From contig CP137671.1 of the NCBI GenBank assembly GCA_037976565.1, positions 13,019,229 through 13,083,228 on the forward strand: a DNA stretch of 64,000 nucleotides, given 5' to 3'. This DNA is from Mesocentrotus franciscanus. Lineage: Eukaryota > Echinodermata > Echinoidea > Camarodonta > Strongylocentrotidae. The notes beneath the pieces are model-generated. The model did no database searches. It was not told where the DNA came from and was given only the letters and a program-made list of their open reading frames with translations. The position numbers were made by a program, and so were the translations under genes. Positions 9,840 to 24,800 of this stretch are shown here, one piece after another (the stretch's first letter is position 1; every line of letters starts with the position of its first letter).

Positions 9840-12800
9840 TGAGGGAGAAAGAGGGAGAAAGAGAGAGAAAGAGAGAGTGAGCGAAAAAGCGATAGAATGT
9901 GCTATTGTGTTTTGATGCGTTGGTGTGTGTATGTGTGCGTGAATAGTGAAATTAGAAATGCCCATAATTATCTTTCCACTTGACCAGGGCCCCGTTGCAT
10001 AATTATAACTTAAAACTGATGGTAATTTTGCCATCATTGTTAACTACCATGACATCATCACTCAACAGCCAATCACATCAAGGGTTTCCATGGAATTTAC
10101 CATTAATGCAAGGTTACAGTCAGTGGTAAGTTTTATGCAATGGGGCCCAGTACTCAACCTTCTCCGTACCTAATGAGATGCCGTGGTCTTCAATAGCCCT
10201 CGATATAGTGGTATTCACCAAACCATAGTACCACATGTTAAAGACTTCATTGAAAAAGCTTAAACTGTCAAACGGCAACACCAAGCTATCAGAGAGAATG
10301 CGAGCCATTTCAGAGAATACTCTACCGACCGCCTGATGGTACTGGTATTCGGGATCGATGAATGTCTCCATAAGGCGAATGGTCTCATATTGTGTGTGGT
10401 AGAGAGAGTAGAAAAAAATGGGTAGCGTGTCCTGAAAGAAAAGAAGAAAGAGAAAATGAATAAAAATTAGTTTTCAATGATTTTGCGTTGTAAACGTCAA
10501 GAATGCTATGACTCAACATCAGTCCAATGTATTATGATTAAGATGTAAAAAGAAAACTGAGTGAAAGTTAAACAGAGAATTGAACTAATGTTAACGATTT
10601 TCCATTAATAGAATCTGCCAAATTTTATTTCCTAGAAATCATGTACAATAGCTGAAATGATAACAAAAATACGGGAAAAAAGACTGAACTAGTCTCGATC
10701 CATGTACATAACCATGGTAATAACGCGTCTGATATGAATTATGGGTGTAAGGGAAAGTAATATCTAGCATTCTTTTTCTAACCCGAAAACTCACTTTCCA
10801 CTTTCGGGCATTTCAGCATAAACCAATGTCCATATAATTATATAAACTCTGTAAAGCCCCACTGTACTACTTGTAGCTACTTTCTCTCTCTACATAGAAA
10901 ACAATGCCTAAGCGGTGCCCGTTGGTCCCCCATGATCCTCTTTGTCTTATGTTAATTGAGAGCTGAGTTGATGAGATAACCACCTGTCAGTGACCATGCT
11001 GGGAGGTCTAATCCCTCCTGGCCAAACTAGTGCAGACTGGCTTTAACTATGACATGAAAAGGCCAAACAGTAACGAAATCGGACAGCCTACTTGAAGAGT
11101 TCCTTGACTTAGTCAAAATGATACACATCGAATTTTTACGAGCAAATATATGAAGGCATCTTCAGTTTAAAAAACCTCTCTACCCAAAAATAAGAAAATA
11201 ATAAAATACCCCCACCGCCCACCCCCTCCCAAAACCACACAAACAAACACGTGTTTAGCATTTGAAAGCGCTTCAATTATAAACAAGAATGAGGTTTAGG
11301 CCAGAAATGTCAACATTTGGAAGCAATGTATTAAAGCACGAACTTACTGAATCGTACATGTAGTAGCCACTGATACATGATATACCGAGCCTCTTCTCAA
11401 AAGCATAGTCATCACTGCCATCCAGTAAGAGATTTACACTGTGGAAACAAACATGTAAATGAGGCATATGCGCCCATCGAAATCAAATTCGAATTACGTG
11501 TCACCTCGCAATTTTTAAGTGCATAAGGTTGTTACAATATCGAAATTGCCTCAGGTTTATCTTTTAAAAACGCGCGATCTTTGTGACAGTGCAGAAAAAA
11601 GGGTTGGGGAGGGGGTCCTTCCTAGCCCTTCCCCAGATTTCTGCGAGGGACATGTAGAGAATGAATGCAAGAACCCTCTAATCCCCAGCCCCAGACCCAA
11701 AGGCCCCCCAAGACATCACATTATTCTAGATAAGCTCTCGCTATTGTGTTAATTCCACATCCTTCTTTTAAACATTTTTAAATATATTATTCTGAAATAT
11801 AAAGTACACCATCCGCAGTATTTCTCGTAACAGAAATTGAATGCAAGTTCATAATTCTACGTTGTTACGAAGAATAACACAATCGGCTTTCCTTAATCTC
11901 TCTTGATTAAGAAAAAAATTAATTCATTCTTTCTGAATTCTCTCCCTCAAACATATCTGCCACTCAGTTAATTAAAAAAAATAAAAAAATTCCCATTTAT
12001 GAATATAAATCACCATCTATAAACTCTGTGTTGATTAATGACTTTTAAGAAAGAAAACAAAACCGTTGTATGTCTTCTTCTTCTTCTTCTTCTTCTTCTT
12101 CTTCTTCTTCTTCTTCCAGTATAGTACAGACCGCCGTTTGCGTATTATCGTACCTTGTGCTTGTCAAGTGCCGAGTGTACAGTGCAAGTAAAAAGGCTCT
12201 ACAAGAATTATGTGTTCAACATCACGTGTCAATGATTAATTTAAAAAAGAGGCACTACTTAATATAACCACTAAGGGTTGGACATCCGAGAAAAGGAAAT
12301 ATATCTGTTAACAAATCTGAAAAAGAAATCTAAAGGAAAATGCAATGAGATAGGATATCTTACTTACGATAAAGTAAAAAGTGTAATATAAATTTGATAA
12401 TACTTACTATGGTAAATCGGGGTCGGAACTCGGATTCCGCTCTACCATTGTGTCAAAAACGGTTTTCCGGGTTTCAGATGGATCTGGGTCCGGTACCTTA
12501 AGTTTGTGATATGAAATACATTCTTTGAAATTAGAGGCGACACTAGAGAGAGATAGAGAGAGAGAGAGAGAGAGTATGTATGTGTGTGTTGTGCGTGCGC
12601 ACGTGTGCGTGTGTGCGTGTTTTTGTTTTAATCCTTTGTTTAAAGAAAGGTGAGAATTTTCTTTCGTGTTTGAATTACAATCAATAAATTTTACTTTGAA
12701 TGAAAATTGGAATTAACATTCTACAGACCTATAAAAAATACATTCCTTTGCCACCAGAACAATTCGCTTTCTTCACTACCAGTGTAAAACGTGATATTTA

Positions 12801-15800
12801 TTTGAACTGTTTGAATGTCAGCTGTACCTTTTTAGTGGCTTCATAGATTACTTGACGCAGGTGTGGCGAGGATGAGGCATACATAACATACGTATCTGCA
12901 TACAAAAAATTAAACAGATGAATTAAATTTGAGGACAATTTCCCTATGGAGGACTCGTGCGAGGTTAAAATGTCAGAGGTAGAAATAAAAACGTCCCCTT
13001 GTACGTCTGACATTTTTATCATTGACGAATAATGTTAACATTTGATTTCTGTTATTTTCACTTCTAACATTATTGAATCCGACATTTATTTCTCTGACAT
13101 TTATTCTTCTTACATTAGACTTCGGTAAATTTTACCTCCGACATTTTTATCTCTAGAATTTTCACCTCTGACATTTTAACCTCCTGCATTATAACCTCTG
13201 ACATGTTTACCTCTGACATTTCTTCCTCTGGCATTCTCTACCTCTCACATTATTACCCCTTGCATTTTACCTCTGTCAGACAATTAACAGCATTTTTATG
13301 TGTATATTTATAGTACATTCATGTCATAGCTTTGTTTCACAGGATCTTGCGTCCTCACCCCTTGGCTATATTGTTATGCATGGGCTCATATCATTCAATA
13401 TTATAAGTCGGGTGACATCGAAAAAATATTTTAGCCATATTTACCTAAGACAGCTATGTCCAGGTTGATATATGCGATAGTCCTCTCGGAGAGAATGTCG
13501 TGGAACTCCTATGTAAAATATAAGAAGAAAGAAGGGTCATGAATGGGTCTATAAGCATTGAGTCCGTCTACGTCGATGCCGACTCCATTCTTCTTCAAAT
13601 AAAACGGTTCAGAGATAGTATCTGCGCATGGACAGATAAAGATAATTATACAAAACTATAAATTTATAAAATATGAAACAAAATAAAATAAAATATACCA
13701 GCTTAAACCGGAGACTATCGCCCACACTGACCCCGTCAAATTCAAAATTGCCCTGACGTCCCCCCCATCTACAAATTAATACACCCTACCCGCACCTCCA
13801 GTTAAAACTCAGACGAGTATTTTGGAGGACCAACCAACCAAGAACTATATAAGGTCGCGTTTAACTAAACAACTGTTTAAGTCCCATCTAAGTCGTGTTT
13901 AACTACGAAGTGGTGTTTAACTTTAGTCATGCACGACTTCTGCGCATGCCCAGTAGGCGTTAATACTGACATTTTTGCGGAGGATAGACCGAATGCGCAT
14001 GAGTGCGCGCAGCGGATAACGCGCACAGTTGTGCGGCCATGGTGATGTGATCGTGATATCGATATTAACTGCATGTACTGTGTACACGTACACACGTACA
14101 CGTACTGCACTGCACTGTGTACTGGCGCACAGTACAAACACAGTTCACTAATAATATCAGTGCGTCAGTGCTTGGAAGATCCAAAAAAGAAACTTCTCCA
14201 ACAGAATGGATAGTTTAGTATAGATTATGGAATTTCCAAGATGTCACCATTAGATAAGAATATTTAATATTATCGAGAAAAAAATATATGGCTCCGCGAA
14301 AAAAATCCTGCAAAACGTATTTGAAATTTTAGAGGGTGCTCGTACCATCGTTCTCCCCTGCAAGTTCGGGGTCAGCAAGTAGAGAGTACCGTATACGTTG
14401 AAAAGCAGCAGAATCGCGCTCTTAAACAGGACTTAAACAACCCCTCGCAGTTGTCTTAAGTTAAACAGGACTTAGACAGGACTTCGCGTTTAACTTGACT
14501 TAACCACGACTTCAGAATACGAAAAAGTTAGGCACGACTTCGTGTCTAAAGTTAGACGGGACTTAGACAGGACTTTAACTGTTTAGTTAAACAGGAGTTA
14601 GACACGACTTCAGAATATGGGCCATAGACTCTATCCGATGAAAATACAAATTTTGATCAATGGAAAGCTGAATCAACATAGAATACAAATATAAAGGAAT
14701 TCAAAATATTTTCCCTTTCAGTATTGCACAAAAAGTTGATTAAAACCTTATTTTCCGCACCTTTCCAAATTACAGGTCATCAGGGGTCAAATTTGGCGCA
14801 GTTACAGTGACGACATAATATGTGTACCCGATCGGCTCGCCTATATTTATAGCTGAGGCTATGTGCCGTGCTTAATTAATGCAAAGTCATTGGGAATATG
14901 CGTACTCAAACGATGTTGTTATCAATTCGATAGCTAGTTTTTAGGTCAACAACTCCCGATTTTCACAGATAAATTTCGAGTTTTCAGAGAGCTGTTACTC
15001 GTCTGACAGGCACTACAGTAGCATATACTTGGTATTTTTGTAATCTATGGCTTGTCAGCTTTCCTGTGATATATAATTCATCTAGTTTCATTTTTCACTT
15101 CCGACCGGGTCTTTAAAATCCATCGAGACTATGCAATCATTCATTAATTCATCATTATACACAAGTTGAAGTATTCTTTTCAAGAGGCCGAACAACAGGC
15201 ATTCATGAAGCACCTCCATCACTTTGGCAGTGATTATTCTAAAATGCACAAAGAAAGCCTTCCCCAAAAGTTCTATGCATTTTTAGGGTCATTTGTAAAT
15301 GAACTGGTCTACTTTCAAAATATTAACAAAAGGGCAACATGTGACATTTGAAAAGATCGCGAAAATCCTTAAATTCTTAATTGTTATTATCTCTTAAAAT
15401 TCGACCATACTATGGAAAGCGCATATAGAGACCCATTTAAGTATTATGCGCTGTATAAGAATCTACTTATCATTATCATTATTATAAATATACAAAAGAA
15501 GTATCCGAGTTTATGCCTCAGAAGGGGCAAAAGAAAATATCAGCTTTAACTGTGATTTACATAACGGAAAATGTAGTGTAGTGAGAAAAAACATTTTTCG
15601 AAACATTCGTAAGCGTTACAGGAAGATATCCTAAATATCCTAAATGGCAGAAGAGAAGTAAGTCTTTTAGGAATGTATCTCTATTACGCGCGTTTCTATG
15701 AACATTTATTTACAAATGAATCCCTAACCCGTCCTGGGCCCTGTTTCATTAACTTGTTATGAATTACAAAGGCTCAATTTCTATGACAAATTTGCTCTCA

Positions 15801-18800
15801 GGCAATCAAATGGCACGATTGCATTAGCTAATAACAGTTATTGTAACTTGTTATTGAAAACAAGTTTTTTATGAAACAGGGTACTGGTATATAAACTTTT
15901 TTGGGAAATCTGTCAGATGGGGCAAACTGCCCCCCCCCCCTCATTGCCCCCTCCTTCGAACACAGTGACACCTACCTCCGTCCATTCTACTGATCCGATG
16001 ATCCCAAATTCCTCAGCACCAAAAGAGCAGAACATCAACGTGCGTCTTGGTCTCCAACCTAGAATATAGAATAAAAGGAATGGTTAATCCTTACATATCG
16101 TATCGCAATCACAATCAGCTGTGTAATTACGTTGTCAAAGTGAAGCAAACCCGCTTAGCTTGACTCATCACATTCATTAAAATATAAAGCTTCCTGCACA
16201 CGAGGCGTCATCTGTATGACGTAGCACTACGTCAGCGACTAGAAAATTCTTTGTGACAAGTCACGTGAGGGCAACAGCTTATATTAATATGTGAAATTAT
16301 TAATTATTTATTACTAATTACCAATAATCAATTTTAGAGAGGAATTTCAAATTGCCTGGATCCATGGTACTTATCCATTGCACACGACTCGGAGGCCTCA
16401 TTTCGATTGCGCTATTACTTGGCTATTGTAGCCTTCAGCAAAAGGGCATTCACTTTTTGAATAATGCCACTTTCAAATAGTGCGTCACAGACCGCATCAG
16501 CCGTTGACACAGTACGACCGTCAGCACATTTACGCTTCGTGTCCATCCAACAGTATTATTATGGAGCAAAATTAAGCTATTTGCCTCTGTGGTTCAACGC
16601 TTAAAACCTCGGCCTATACGAAATTTGTTAATATCGCAGATCCATATTCTACTAATCCTGCGTCTAAAATCACGTTTGTCAAAGGAAAACGTAGACCGCA
16701 GACTAATATCCTTTGTCAAATCCGATTTTGAACAAAGCCGAAGCACAGCGTCGGGTTTATTGGAACAAAAATGTACGGACCATACTGTCCACGACTTGTT
16801 TGACTCTCCAAAATATGAATATTCACATACATGTATGAGTGTTGTGTGCATCCTATCGACCTCTACGACAGGGTATTCATATGCATACATTGTGGTTGAT
16901 GTCTCCCCACCCCCTCTCTCTCCGTCTCTTTCATTGTCCATTTCCCTCTCCCGTTCTAAGATAAATTTCATCATACATCAAAGTTTCTACCTTCTTTTTT
17001 CAGCATACCGAAGACCCTGGATATCTCGAGCAGAGTAGCTGTCCCGCTTGTAGGGTCGATGGACCCGAGCCCCCATGCATCCCGATGATTACCGAGGATG
17101 ACGTAACGATCTGCGCGAAATATAAGATGGCATCGGTGGCATTACATTTATACGATTATGATTTCAGGTGTATCATTGCACGACAGCTTAGAACTAAAAT
17201 ATGTCCATTGTACAAATATACTTTACTATGTTTAATACAAAGTATTATACAATTAGTATAACCCCTGCTCACCCGGGCGCTAAAAGATTTGTTACCAACC
17301 GGGTACCCATTTACTTCACCTGGGTAGATAGTGGCAAATGTAGATGAATGTCTTGACAAAGGACATTGGTGCCGTGGCCTAGCTCGAACCATGAAACATG
17401 TGATTCACAGTTCGCCGATGTATCCAGAGCCTGGCCTCAGGAGGAGCAAAACATTTCAACTTTAATATACTGTGATCCATCTACCGTGGGTAAGGACGTG
17501 GATATACCATACCAACGACATCAATGAGGGCCCTGGTTTGTGTACAGGGGGTACAGGGGAGGGAGGGGGTGCCTCGCCCAAAATAACTTATTTGAAGAAC
17601 AAAAAGGAAGTCATTGCAGAAACTGTCTACACTTTGTGCGTTTTGAGACTTACAATGATCCCAAACCTCCTTACTATACAACTGTGGCTGCATTTCCTTT
17701 TATTTATCGGAAATCTGTCAAGAGGGGCAAACTGTCCCCCTTGCCCACCCCCTTCAATTACGCTGGTACAGACGTATCAACTAACCAACTAGATAACGAC
17801 ACCTATTTATTTTTTTTTGGTATGTAAAACTGAAAATCGAATTTACCTGGTTCTATCTCGCCTCGTATGAACCCCACGGTGTTGTATGTTGTATACATCC
17901 CAGAGACAGAGTTGACCACTAACCTCACCTTGCTGTATGAATGTGAAATCAGACAGTAATGTAAAGATTATGATTTCCACCAATTATAAAATGTTTTTGA
18001 TGTAGTGCCTTTTCCTTGCAGTTACAAAGCGCTGCATAAATTGCTCCACACGTTTGGGCCACTTAAAGATAAACTTGAGTTCTGGTAAATATAGAAAATA
18101 AATTCTCGCAGAATCCAACGTAACTTATACTGAATGTTCAAGATGACAAATAAATGACATTTGCCAAACAATTTTGGTAGAAAATGTAAAGTGGCAGAGT
18201 AATGAGCATAACAAAATAAGGAAACCCGGGTAAGTAGGCCCGACACCATGTGCTTAACACAGGTCACTATGTGCAAATGGGAGTTGCGGTTTTTATCGAA
18301 GATGATGCCCAGTAAGTTTTTGTGCGTGTGTTTTTGTTTCACTGGTTCAAACAACAAATCTACTGCAGGATAAACAATCCAGAATAAATCAAAGCAACGT
18401 TCTCTCAAAATTCGATTCCCAATACTAAAGCTCAAGATTAGCTTAAACCATAAAATTTCACTTAAAAGAAAAATAGGCCAGTGAGTCAGTGCAATCCATT
18501 CTCTTCTAACAAAATAAATGGGACTTCAGAGATTTCTTGAACTGGTCAATTGATTTAACTGTCTTCATAATAGTAGGTAACTGGTTCCAAAACTTTGCTG
18601 CAACACACCGCACACCCTATTCCTTCCCTGTCCACTGTTTTTTTTTAATAGGTTTAGTTCTGTATCAATATAATTTGTTCATTGTCATTTGTCGATTATG
18701 TAAATGTTTATTATACTTCCAAGCATAAAATATAATACAGACAGATTTAAGTACGTATAACAAAACAGAATAATAGTACAGTGAAAAGGATATCAGAAAG

Positions 18801-21800
18801 ACACACTACCAGAGCTCTCAGGGAGAATCTTCACATTTGAATTTGTTTGGTGACGCCATTGTTCACATTTTACAACATATATAATTACAAAAAAAAATAA
18901 AGAATGACTTCTAAAATCCGGTGTCAATTAAAGAAAACAAAGATAACCTCTGAAAAAGATATGACTTACTTTCCCTGATATGGACCTTTAAAACCCGGCC
19001 CTAGTCTATACCTTGCATTCAGACCTCCGATCCAGTAATGGGGAGGTAATTCACCACCCATGGCCCTGTGAAAATAGGAAACGAAAATGAATAAATAACT
19101 TTTAAAAGAGAACCATAGTAAAACAGATATTACGGTATTTGAAAAGTCGAATGCCACACAGCTCAGCTGGGATTGAGGAACTGCAGATTACCATAACCGG
19201 GGATGCGAATGAGATGGGTGCGGTCCCCGACATGGTACCATTTATCTTTGGCAAGATATAAATGTGCACTTAAAGGGAAGGTTGAGCTCTGGGAAGAGGT
19301 GAAAAGTAATTTGTGATCGTTATGATTGTTATTATGCAAGTGTGGAAGAACATCAGATAAAAAAATGTTCCCTGAAAAGCATGGCTCTTCAAATGCCTGA
19401 ATATTCTAAATATGGCATGTAACGGCATAAAAATCGGGACGGATTTTTATGCCACATGTTTGTGTAGTCCCATATACATCTTTCTGTGTACAGTGTTTGT
19501 AATTTTACCAAGACTGGGCCAAATTTCTTATCATTTTGATGATTCCAGAACCTTGCAGTACATGATCAACCTTTTCTGATCGATTGTACACCGTTTCTTT
19601 CACAATGCAATCGCATGACCAGAACTCAACTTTATCTTTAACACGATCGCAACTACTTTCGAAAAAGTCAATTCAGAGGAAATTTCCATATCTTATTTTA
19701 TATCCTATAGAAATCATGTTCGGATTACACATTACGTCTTTGTAATGTTCGCACATTTAAAAAGGTGACGCACAATTTAGGCCACTGATACACACAAAAT
19801 ACAGAGACACATGATTACACTCGGATAGGATTAGGGTTAAGGCCTTGGCAACTAAGTTCCATGGATGACCCTTTTTTAGCGGATGTACTCTCTGGCTACG
19901 CCTATGAATAAAATAAAGGAAGAGAGGAAAAGACGGAGGGAGGAAGGGGAAAGGAGTATGGACTTCAGGGGGTGTTTCACAAAGACTAAGATCGACTTTA
20001 AGTTGGACTTAAGTATAGCAGGCCATTCATGCCATTGTTTGCTATCATATTTACTGACATTGGTCTCTCAAGGGACGTACAAATCATGGTAAAAAATCTA
20101 CAAAACTTACATTTTTTGATAATTCATTATTGAAGGAAAAAATATTATCTATAGATCAAAATTGAGAGACCAATGGTGAGAGCAAATAATGGCACGAACG
20201 GCCTGTTATACTTAAGTCCAACTTAAAGTCGATCTTAGTCTTTGTGAAACACCCCCCAGGTATGATAGGGGCTGTGTGATCGAACACCTTAACAAAAATA
20301 AAGCTATCGCTTTTGCCTTTGGATCTAACAAAATGTATAACATAAAGTTGAGTTCTGGTCATGCGATTGCATTGTGAAAAAAACGGTTTGGAATCGATCT
20401 GAAAAGGTTGATCATCTTGCATATAAGTATGAGTGTGTACTGCAAGGTTCTGGAATCATCAAAATGATAAGAAATTTGGCCCAGTCTTGGTAAAGTTACA
20501 AGCACTGTACACAGAAAGATGTACATGGGACTACACGAACATGTGGCATAAAAATCCGTCCCGATTTTTATGCTGTTACATGCCATATTTAGAATATTAG
20601 GACATTTGAAGAGCCATGCTTTTCAGGGAACATGTTGTTACCTGATGTTCTTCCAAACTTGCATAATAACAATGATAACGCACACACACTATTTTTAACC
20701 TCTTCCCAGAACTCAACCTTCTCTGAAATTGCAAGTAAACTTCTTTAGATTTTCGTTTTGAATCAACTGTCCGGATACACAACCTGCTCGGACACACACA
20801 ACGTCTGGTATACATCTGGACCTCTAGGAAGAACAGATTCATTAAATTTAACAATGATAACGCTCACATATTATTTTTTAACCTCTTCCCAGAACTCAAC
20901 CTTCTCTGAAATTGCAAGTAAACTTATTTAGATTTTCGTTTTGAATCAACTGTCCGGATACACAACCTGCCCGGACACACACAACGTCTGGTATACATCT
21001 GGACCTCTAGGAAGAACAGATTCATTTAATTTAACAATGATAACGCTCACACATTATTTTTAACCTCTTCCCAGAACTCAACCTTCTCTGAAATTGCAAG
21101 TAAACTTATTTAGATTTTCGTTTTGAATCAACTGTCCGGATACACAATCTGCCCTGACACACACAACGTCTGGTATACATCTGGACCTCTAGGAAGAACA
21201 GATTCATTTAATTTTGTCATTGATTAAAAAAAAAAAAGTATTTGTTTATGTTAATAATTTTGTTTACATATATCTATACGATAAATAAACCAAACCAAAC
21301 CAATGCAGAGAAAGGGAGAGAAAGAGAAAGAGAGAGGGGGCGGGGGAATGCAATCTCGACCTGGTAAGGTATAGAAAAAGGATCTGAGCTAACTCGGCAT
21401 CAGGGTCAATTCGGCCTCGGCGGAAATGGTCACCGAGATATCCAAGGGACCTGAATTGATACTAGCGTCAATTTTTATCATTGAGTACGTCTAGTGGAAC
21501 ACCCAAACTCAAGACTATTTGGTAGGGATACGTGAACCAGAAAGGCAATGTTTGTAAATTAAGAGGTTAAATTCTATAAAACCATGAAATTTAGCGGACA
21601 CTTCCCCTCGAGAAACCATATCGCCGGGTTGGTCCTAGCACGTGCCGAGTTAGCCCGAGTTAACCCCTTTGTGGGATACAAGCTGCTTACAATTGCCGGG
21701 GCTATAATATTTTACCATCTCTTTGGAACTTTCAAAATGTTTTTCTAGGATTTTTTTCATCTGCATGTTCTTACACACCCATATCCTCAAAATGAAACTA

Positions 21801-24800
21801 AATCAGGTCATAAATACTGTGTGTTCTAGCAAACGTCTATTTCCATTTGTCGTTCTTGTAATATGAACTTAGGGCAAGTACCTATTATGTTTTATCTTTA
21901 AAAGGAAATGAATATATTGTGTTCAATGGCATAGGAAACGTCAAGGTCAAGGGGGCAGGGGCACTATTTGGCCACCAATCCAGGTATATGAAACTGTGAA
22001 TTAACAAGGTTACCAAAGCTAGGGAGGGTATAGGCGTGGGTCCAATTTCCTTTATTTCACCTTCATTTGTAGACTCCCATTGTTTCTAATTCTTCTTGTT
22101 TTTCTTTTCATTTGCATATATACGTCCAGTAAGGGTGCTGTTCTTACTGTAATAGTATTTCAGCGTCATGGAAACCGATCGGATGAACTGGTATCCGAGG
22201 CAAGTCGGTCTCATTAGGCGATACCCGGAAGGCAAAGTCTGGGGCAGTGAGAGAGAGAGAGAGAGAGAAAAAAAAAAAAACATTTCAAAGAGAAAGCATT
22301 TCTAAAGAGAAAGTTTTCATTTTCAGCTGGGCTCTCCCAATTAACACAAACACACACACCTCCTCCCCTCAACCACGCACAAATGCCCACCCAAACAGAA
22401 ACCCATAGACCCTTGAGAGAAAGTATATACCCTATGTTATTTAATTTTTTACAAATGGTAAGAATGAGTGGCAGGATGAGGACTCTAAAGATAGAATTCC
22501 AAAAAGGAGAAACAGCATCTTTAATATACAGCAGGCTTGCGGTTGCACCATGTGAGAGAGAGGGAGGATTGGGGAGTCATGAAGAGGACTCCTGACGACG
22601 GATAGTCAACCTGTTCGAAACGTCGAGCCACTCCTACCATCCATCCTCTCCAACCGGCGCTATAGTTCTCCTTAGAACTATAAGCTAAGAAAGATAACCA
22701 ACAGTCTTTTTCAAGACTACACCAACAGTCCTTTTCAGGACTCCCCAATCCTCCCTCTCTCTCACATGGTGCAACCGCAAGCCCACGGTATATCTACATC
22801 ACCATGCAAGCCGATACTTATAGGCAGCAGCATCTTTAATATCATGGCAATTATGGTAGGCCACATTTCTAAAGGCTATTACACAAACTACGTCACATGT
22901 CTGTGTCATCATTATTTGAATAAAACCGTGAACATTAAGATGCAGTTTTAGAAAATCCCTGATAACCGAACTGCTCAACACAGTTCCCAAAACGATCAAT
23001 GATTGGTGTTACACGTTCCAGGCGTAGCTCATTGATGGTAATCATAGGGTGCATTGTCGGTACGTTCGCCCCCCAGCATATACAGAATTATTAATGTTGT
23101 ATCTTATGCACAGTATGCTTCAGGTCAATGGGATAGCACGCCCCATTCGCCTTTGTGAAGATGGATCAATGCCAATTAAACTTATCCCTGCCCTAGCTTC
23201 CTGATTTATCCCTTTTAAAACGATTCCACAGTCGGACTTCACTACTCCTTTTCACCAGTTAAATACATCACCAGAAGAATCGCATCCGGGACCGTTTCCT
23301 TCCTATCAAAAACACGAACAACTTTTTAATTGTGACAATAGTATTTGACTGTATGCTTGTCTGCTTTGTCTCTGTTTCTGTTACTTTCGCTTTGTTTTTA
23401 AATCTCAAGGTAAAAATACTTGCACTTGTTTAAGTTTTGTGATTAGTCGGGATTTTTCTCTGTTCTCCCATCCTACATGTCTCTCTGAAGAGTGAAGGCA
23501 CATCATATTATTATTTTTTGTGATTTCAGTATGCTGTTGTAATTTTAAATGCATTGTAACGTGCATTTATTTGTTTTGTTGCAATTTATCTTTTGTAAAT
23601 GATGTATCTTCTGCATAAGGACCATAATGTTAAACAGCTCATCATATACAAATATGTTTCAATAAATAAATAAATGAATGAATAAATAAATAAACCGACT
23701 AACTAACTTACTAACTAACTAAATAAATAAATAGATAAATAGCTAAATGAATACAAGTATATAAACAAATAAACAGAAATAAACATTTAAAAATTATCAA
23801 TTTATTTTCAAATTAAATTTGAAAACAAAAATAAAGGAATAATAGTTGATAATGAAATATTAAATAAATCGATACAAAGAGGTACGAAAATAAATGAATA
23901 ATAGTTGATGAATAAATAGATAAATGAATGCATTAATAGAAATCAAATAATAAATAAGCAAACAAAAACAGGCTACACAATACCTTTAGCGGGATAGCCA
24001 TGTGTCAGTGGATCACCGACCACACGGAGTAAAGCTCCTCTTTGTGCGGCAGATCCAGGGAGGAACATTCCCTGGGGGTAAGGTAAGCCCTGCTCTGGGG
24101 GCACTGAGTAGTCGTTGGGATCACTGTACAAGATGACGCCGATGACGCCGTAACGTTGGGCTATGGCAGCCTCAATTAAGAATAACAAACGAGTGATAAA
24201 GCTATAGACAGACAAAATGTATTACCTGAAGTCTTCGGCATAGATTGGAAAACGATTTTTTCTGGTATCATACCTGCAAAACTTCCGCAAATTATGAATC
24301 TCTGAAGGTATAATTAAGAACCCGTTATATTTTATACGCTTCTACACAGAATATATGTCAGACGAAAAGAGGGATCTAGGAATCAAAGTTAGTTTGAGGG
24401 TAAAAATAAAAATCATTCCTCAAAATAGGAATGGTTGGCCGTTTTGTGAAATGAGGAATACAGAAATATGTATCAGGACACAGCATCCCCAGTTCCCACT
24501 TTGGGAGTGCCTGGACTATTTGAAAATTCAAAGGTAATTCATCAACATGATCAATGGGTAGGCCTAATAAGATTTCGTAGGCCTCCCCTTTACCAACATA
24601 TGCATTGACGTGATGTTTGTTTAATAGCGACATTATTTAAGAAATTACCTGACATTACAGCTTGCTTATACAATGAGATGTGATATTTACGGGAGGGGGA
24701 GGGGGGAGGGTGGAGTTGGCCTCATATAAATATGTTAAAAATCAACATTATGTGAAATAATACAACATTACATACACTTTTAACATCATTGAAAGTTGGA

